Origin: Pirellulaceae bacterium
GTDB lineage: Bacteria > Planctomycetota > Planctomycetia > Pirellulales > Pirellulaceae
Direction: 5' to 3'
DNA: 64,000 nt
NCBI GenBank assembly: GCA_028280445.1
Contig: JANQLU010000021.1
Span: forward strand, 1 to 64,000
In this document: positions 61,491 to 64,000 of the stretch, one piece after another
Numbering within the stretch: position 1 is the first letter of the stretch
How the letters are laid out: the number at the start of each line of letters is the position of its first letter
Notes under the pieces: model-generated
Told to the model about the DNA's origin: nothing
The model's database searches: none
The model's input: the letters and a program-made list of their open reading frames with translations, nothing else
Position numbers and translations under genes: made by a program

Positions 61491-62773
61491 TTAACGGATA
61501 TCAGTTCGGGAGACGTTTTTCGGTTGGATGTTTTTTCCTTGATTTTTTCAATCACGCGGAGCCCGCTGACGACGCCGTCTTCGTGGAATCCATTGCCCCA
61601 ATAGGCTCCGCAGTAAGAAATATTTCGATGATCGATCAAACGATCATGTTGTGCCTGGATCGATTTTCGCTTGGTCGAAAAAATCGGATGATGATATTCG
61701 ATGCTGCGAATCACATGGCTTGGTTCAATCCGCGACTCGCAGTTGAGGGAAACGAAAAACGTTTCGTCGTGCTCGATTCCTTGCAACATGTTCATGTTGT
61801 AAGTCACCATCGCTTTTTCCAAATCCAGCGGGTCGACCCAATAATTCCAACACGCCCAAGCTCGTTGATTGCGAGGCATCACCGATTGGTCCGTGTGCAG
61901 AATCGCGATGTTTTTTTCATAAGGGAACGCCAGTAAAAATTCGTTTTCCAAATTCGTGGCATGACGGCCCAGGATTTTCAAAGCTTGATCGCTGTGACAG
62001 GCAAAAATAACATGATCAAAAAATTGACTGTCGTCAGGTGTGATAACTTGTACACCGGATTCACTGCGCTCGACGGATAAAACGGGAGTGTTCAGTCGAA
62101 TGCGATCTGCAAATCGAGAAACAAGTGGCGGAATATAAGAATTCGAACCGCCACTAACGACTCGCCACTGCGGACGATCATTGACCGACAGCAAGCCGTG
62201 GTTGGCGTAGAATTCCATAATGAAGCGAATGGGAAAACTCTTTAACGTGCCAGTTGGACAGGACCAAATCGCGGCTCCCATCGGCAAAAAATAATCTTCG
62301 ATAAATTCGCGGCTAAAAGATCTGCTGCCGAAAAAATGCTCAACCGTTTCGTCATCCGTGTTGTTCGCATCCAAATATTGCCTGGCGATCTTGTTGAATT
62401 TCAACATGTCTCGCAGCATTTGATAAAAACGTGGCCGCCACAGATTTTTGCGTTGGGCGAAAAAGCCGTTGAGATCGGCGCCTCGGTATTCCAAATTTTT
62501 TTGATCATTGCGAACGCTGAAACTCATGGTTGTCGGTTGTGAATCGACACCGAGTTCGTCGAGCAAGCGAATGAAATTGGGGTAAGTTCGATCGTTGAAA
62601 ACAATAAAGCCTGTGTCGATTGAAAAATTTTTGTTTCCACGAGCAACTTGGATCGTATTTGTATGCCCACCGACATAACCTGCAGCCTCAAAAACGGTAA
62701 CGTCATGCGTTTCGCTCAAGTGATAGGCGCATGTCAAACCTGAAATACCGGAGCCGACAATTGCGATTTTCAA
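61487..62773 (-). CDS. FAD-dependent oxidoreductase (amine-oxidase/phytoene-desaturase-like)
   Basis: 428 residues from a TTG at 62773, with GGAG seven bases upstream; the frame opens at 62857 but the extension lacks a domain. IAIVGSGISGLTCAYHLSET is the dinucleotide-binding fold, GFIVFNDRTYPNFIRLLDEL and SGGSNSYIPPLVSR follow, and AYWGNGFHEDGVVSGLRVIE is the FAD end motif. In this locus type it is thought to act on unsaturated or cyclopropane fatty acyl chains. Its TTGA start overlaps the TGA stop of the DCC gene. Confidence 0.92.
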   Translation of the reverse strand: MKIAIVGSGISGLTCAYHLSETHDVTVFEAAGYVGGHTNTIQVARGNKNFSIDTGFIVFNDRTYPNFIRLLDELGVDSQPTTMSFSVRNDQKNLEYRGADLNGFFAQRKNLWRPRFYQMLRDMLKFNKIARQYLDANNTDDETVEHFFGSRSFSREFIEDYFLPMGAAIWSCPTGTLKSFPIRFIMEFYANHGLLSVNDRPQWRVVSGGSNSYIPPLVSRFADRIRLNTPVLSVERSESGVQVITPDDSQFFDHVIFACHSDQALKILGRHATNLENEFLLAFPYEKNIAILHTDQSVMPRNQRAWACWNYWVDPLDLEKAMVTYNMNMLQGIEHDETFFVSLNCESRIEPSHVIRSIEYHHPIFSTKRKSIQAQHDRLIDHRNISYCGAYWGNGFHEDGVVSGLRVIEKIKEKTSNRKTSPELISVK

Positions 62774-63267
62774 TTTATTTCTCCGTTGTTTGAAACGTTT
62801 GCGTTTTCCGTTGTAGGTGTGGCTGCCGGTTGTTGTTTTCCCAGTGGGACTGAACAAGCATCACCGCAATGGCGGCCGGTCAGACGCAACCGAAATCGAG
62901 CGAACAATCGATAACAGACGGCCAGTAGCCATGAAATCGGTGGAATCCGCGTGATGAAAACGAGCTTGCCGAATCCGATTCGGGAATACAGCTGTCTGAA
63001 TACTTCCACGCCGCGAACGACTTTGCCATCCGGAAAACGACCGTGGATTTGCGACATGAGCTGATCGTAAGTTATGTCGATCGTCGAGTCGTCGAATTCT
63101 TCATCCGCGAAATCCGTAAATTTGATTCGTTGCTGTTTGTCTTTACGTCGAATCATATGAATTTCGCGGACGCACAGAGGGCACTGTCCGTCGAAGAAAA
63201 CTTCGAATGGATCCTGCTCTGTGAACGGTCGATTTTCTGAAGTTTTTGGGTGAGCGTTTTTTATCAT
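62770..63267 (-). CDS. DCC-family thiol-disulfide oxidoreductase (DUF393)
   Basis: 165 residues. EVFFDGQCPLCVREI holds the Cys29/Cys32 pair of the DCC motif, which follows DG in the family. The C-terminal third (LFARFRLRLTGRHCGDACSVP) has further cysteines. Proposed to shuttle electrons or repair thiols. It is the first gene of the lipid operon and translationally coupled to the FAD gene. Confidence 0.92.
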   Translation of the reverse strand: MIKNAHPKTSENRPFTEQDPFEVFFDGQCPLCVREIHMIRRKDKQQRIKFTDFADEEFDDSTIDITYDQLMSQIHGRFPDGKVVRGVEVFRQLYSRIGFGKLVFITRIPPISWLLAVCYRLFARFRLRLTGRHCGDACSVPLGKQQPAATPTTENANVSNNGEIN

Positions 63268-63395
63268 GATTCGGCCAATCCGGTCATTAGTTCGGGCGAT
63301 AACCGAATTCTCATAATCTCACGTAACAAAAAAAAATCAGAAAAAATGCGTTTAATCACAAGTTGGCTCGCGGTAAACAACCTCGGCAATCAACC

Positions 63396-63419
63396 AAACC
63401 GTTCAACCGAAACCGTTCA
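63396..63419. promoter_or_regulatory. Direct-repeat pair in divergent promoter region (candidate operator)
   Basis: AAACCGTTCA occurs at 63396-63405 and again at 63410-63419, a 14-base period. Further CAACCG and TCAACCG elements flank it. It sits 24 bases in front of the regulator start and between divergent genes, the usual place for an operator of a MerR-type regulator. Binding is not shown. Confidence 0.4.
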
Positions 63420-63442
63420 CTCAACCGCGATGGAAGTAAAAT

Positions 63443-64000
63443 ATGGTTGCAAAAAAGCAGTTCACACCACGTAAAGTTGCCAAGGCAATTGGGGTCAGCG
63501 AATCGTCGCTCAAACGTTGGTGTGATCGCGGATTGATCCAGGCCAGTAAAACCGTAGGCGGGCACCGCCGAATTCCACTGGCTTCGATCGCCCAATTTGT
63601 AAAAACCTCAGGTTACGAATTGGTGGATCCGGAAGCACTGGGGTTTGCAAAAAACGAATTACCGGCCGTCAATTCACTGGAATCAACTGTGCAAAATCTT
63701 CGTCAGCGCTTATCCAGCGGCGACGAAGAAGGGTGTCGACAAATTCTGTTCGAGCTTTTCCTGGGGCCTGAAAAACTTGCCGAGATCTGCGATCACGTGA
63801 TTTCACCGGCATTTCGCCAAATCGGGGAACTTTGGGAATGTGGTCGGCTCGAAGTGTTCGAGGAACGCCGCGCATGTGAAATTGCAGCGCGACTGATGAT
63901 CGAACTACGCAGTTTTTTAGAACCGATCAAAGTCAATGCGCCTCTGGCCCTCGGCGGAACACTTGTCAACGATCCATACGCGTTACCGACGACGATGGTC
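63443..64000 (+). CDS. MerR/B12-binding (CarH/LitR-like) transcriptional regulator, truncated by the window end
   Basis: At least 186 residues, open at the window end. Residues 6-52 are a MerR-type winged helix-turn-helix (SESSLKRWCDRGLIQASKTV, then GGHRRIPLASIAQFV). Residues 85-165 match the helical bundle preceding the cobalamin domain: WECGRLEVFEERRACE. In Thermus CarH, Trp131, His132, Glu141 and His142 lie there; here Trp131 and Glu141 remain but residue 132 is Glu and 142 is Arg. The start of the Rossmann part (GGTLVNDPYALPTTMV) has Tyr at the place of the axial histidine. GGAAG before the ATG fits. It is divergent to the lipid operon. Confidence 0.85.
   Translation, partial: MVAKKQFTPRKVAKAIGVSESSLKRWCDRGLIQASKTVGGHRRIPLASIAQFVKTSGYELVDPEALGFAKNELPAVNSLESTVQNLRQRLSSGDEEGCRQILFELFLGPEKLAEICDHVISPAFRQIGELWECGRLEVFEERRACEIAARLMIELRSFLEPIKVNAPLALGGTLVNDPYALPTTMV

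Noticed and set aside
1..64000. CRISPR array from evenly spaced repeats
   Set aside because: The repeat families are dispersed, inverted and unevenly spaced, with no uniform spacers and no cas genes.

Overview
The window looks like chromosomal DNA of a Planctomycetota bacterium, most likely Pirellulaceae-like, with mid-range GC. This rests on gene families: a giant PVC-type heme-binding CxxCH protein with HEAT repeats, a secreted FGly sulfatase, TAT-exported Gfo/Idh/MocA oxidoreductases, PEP-CTERM proteins, a Pkn-type Ser/Thr kinase, an M50-HlyD fusion and many secreted hydrolases. No phage, insertion sequence transposase, rRNA, intact tRNA or CRISPR array was recognised. Genus assignment is not possible from sequence alone.

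Layout. 0.1-4.8 kb: minus-strand polyphosphate operon (ROK sugar kinase, ppx, ppk1). 5.3-10.9 kb: NHL lipoprotein, a fusion of threonylcarbamoyl-AMP synthase with a YwlE-type phosphatase, rpiB, a stand-alone RNA polymerase alpha-CTD protein and a UvrD/PcrA helicase. 11-13.2 kb: a tandem segmental duplication carrying two paralogous PEP-CTERM proteins. 13.3-17.6 kb: RlmM-like methyltransferase, flgM, a tRNA-Arg-like relic, a small ORF and an unknown anchored protein. 17.7-21.1 kb: two CelD/FemAB-like GNAT proteins and an acyltransferase-3, probably for surface polysaccharide decoration. 21.4-33.3 kb: secreted esterase, two oxidoreductases, trypsin-like protease, methyltransferase, M14 peptidase, DUF423, an orphan eboE and a cupin. 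33.7-36.8 kb: fliA and flhA, with a sigma-28-type promoter in front of fliA. 37-50.5 kb: PVC cytochrome-like protein, sulfatase, fasciclin, M50-HlyD fusion, serine hydrolase, redox lipoprotein and Ser/Thr kinase. 50.6-56.3 kb: an AT-richer block of unknown secreted proteins and a Cache-HAMP-GGDEF protein, bounded on both sides by the same two repeat families in mirror order. 56.5-64 kb: a lipoprotein, then a tightly overlapping minus-strand operon (DCC thiol oxidoreductase, FAD oxidoreductase, DUF1365, cyclopropane-fatty-acid-synthase-like enzyme, DUF1295 and a second such methyltransferase). It is divergent from a truncated MerR/B12-type regulator that runs off the end.

The most interesting system is the last one. 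These lipid-modifying families are known elsewhere to sit in light- or singlet-oxygen-induced loci controlled by CarH/LitR or ChrR. Here the regulator appears to have lost the histidines that CarH uses to hold cobalamin, and two direct repeats lie in the divergent promoter region.

A second notable layer is intergenic. At least six families of hairpin-forming repeats occupy most gaps between genes, are nested in one another, and in one case supply the C-terminus of a protein.
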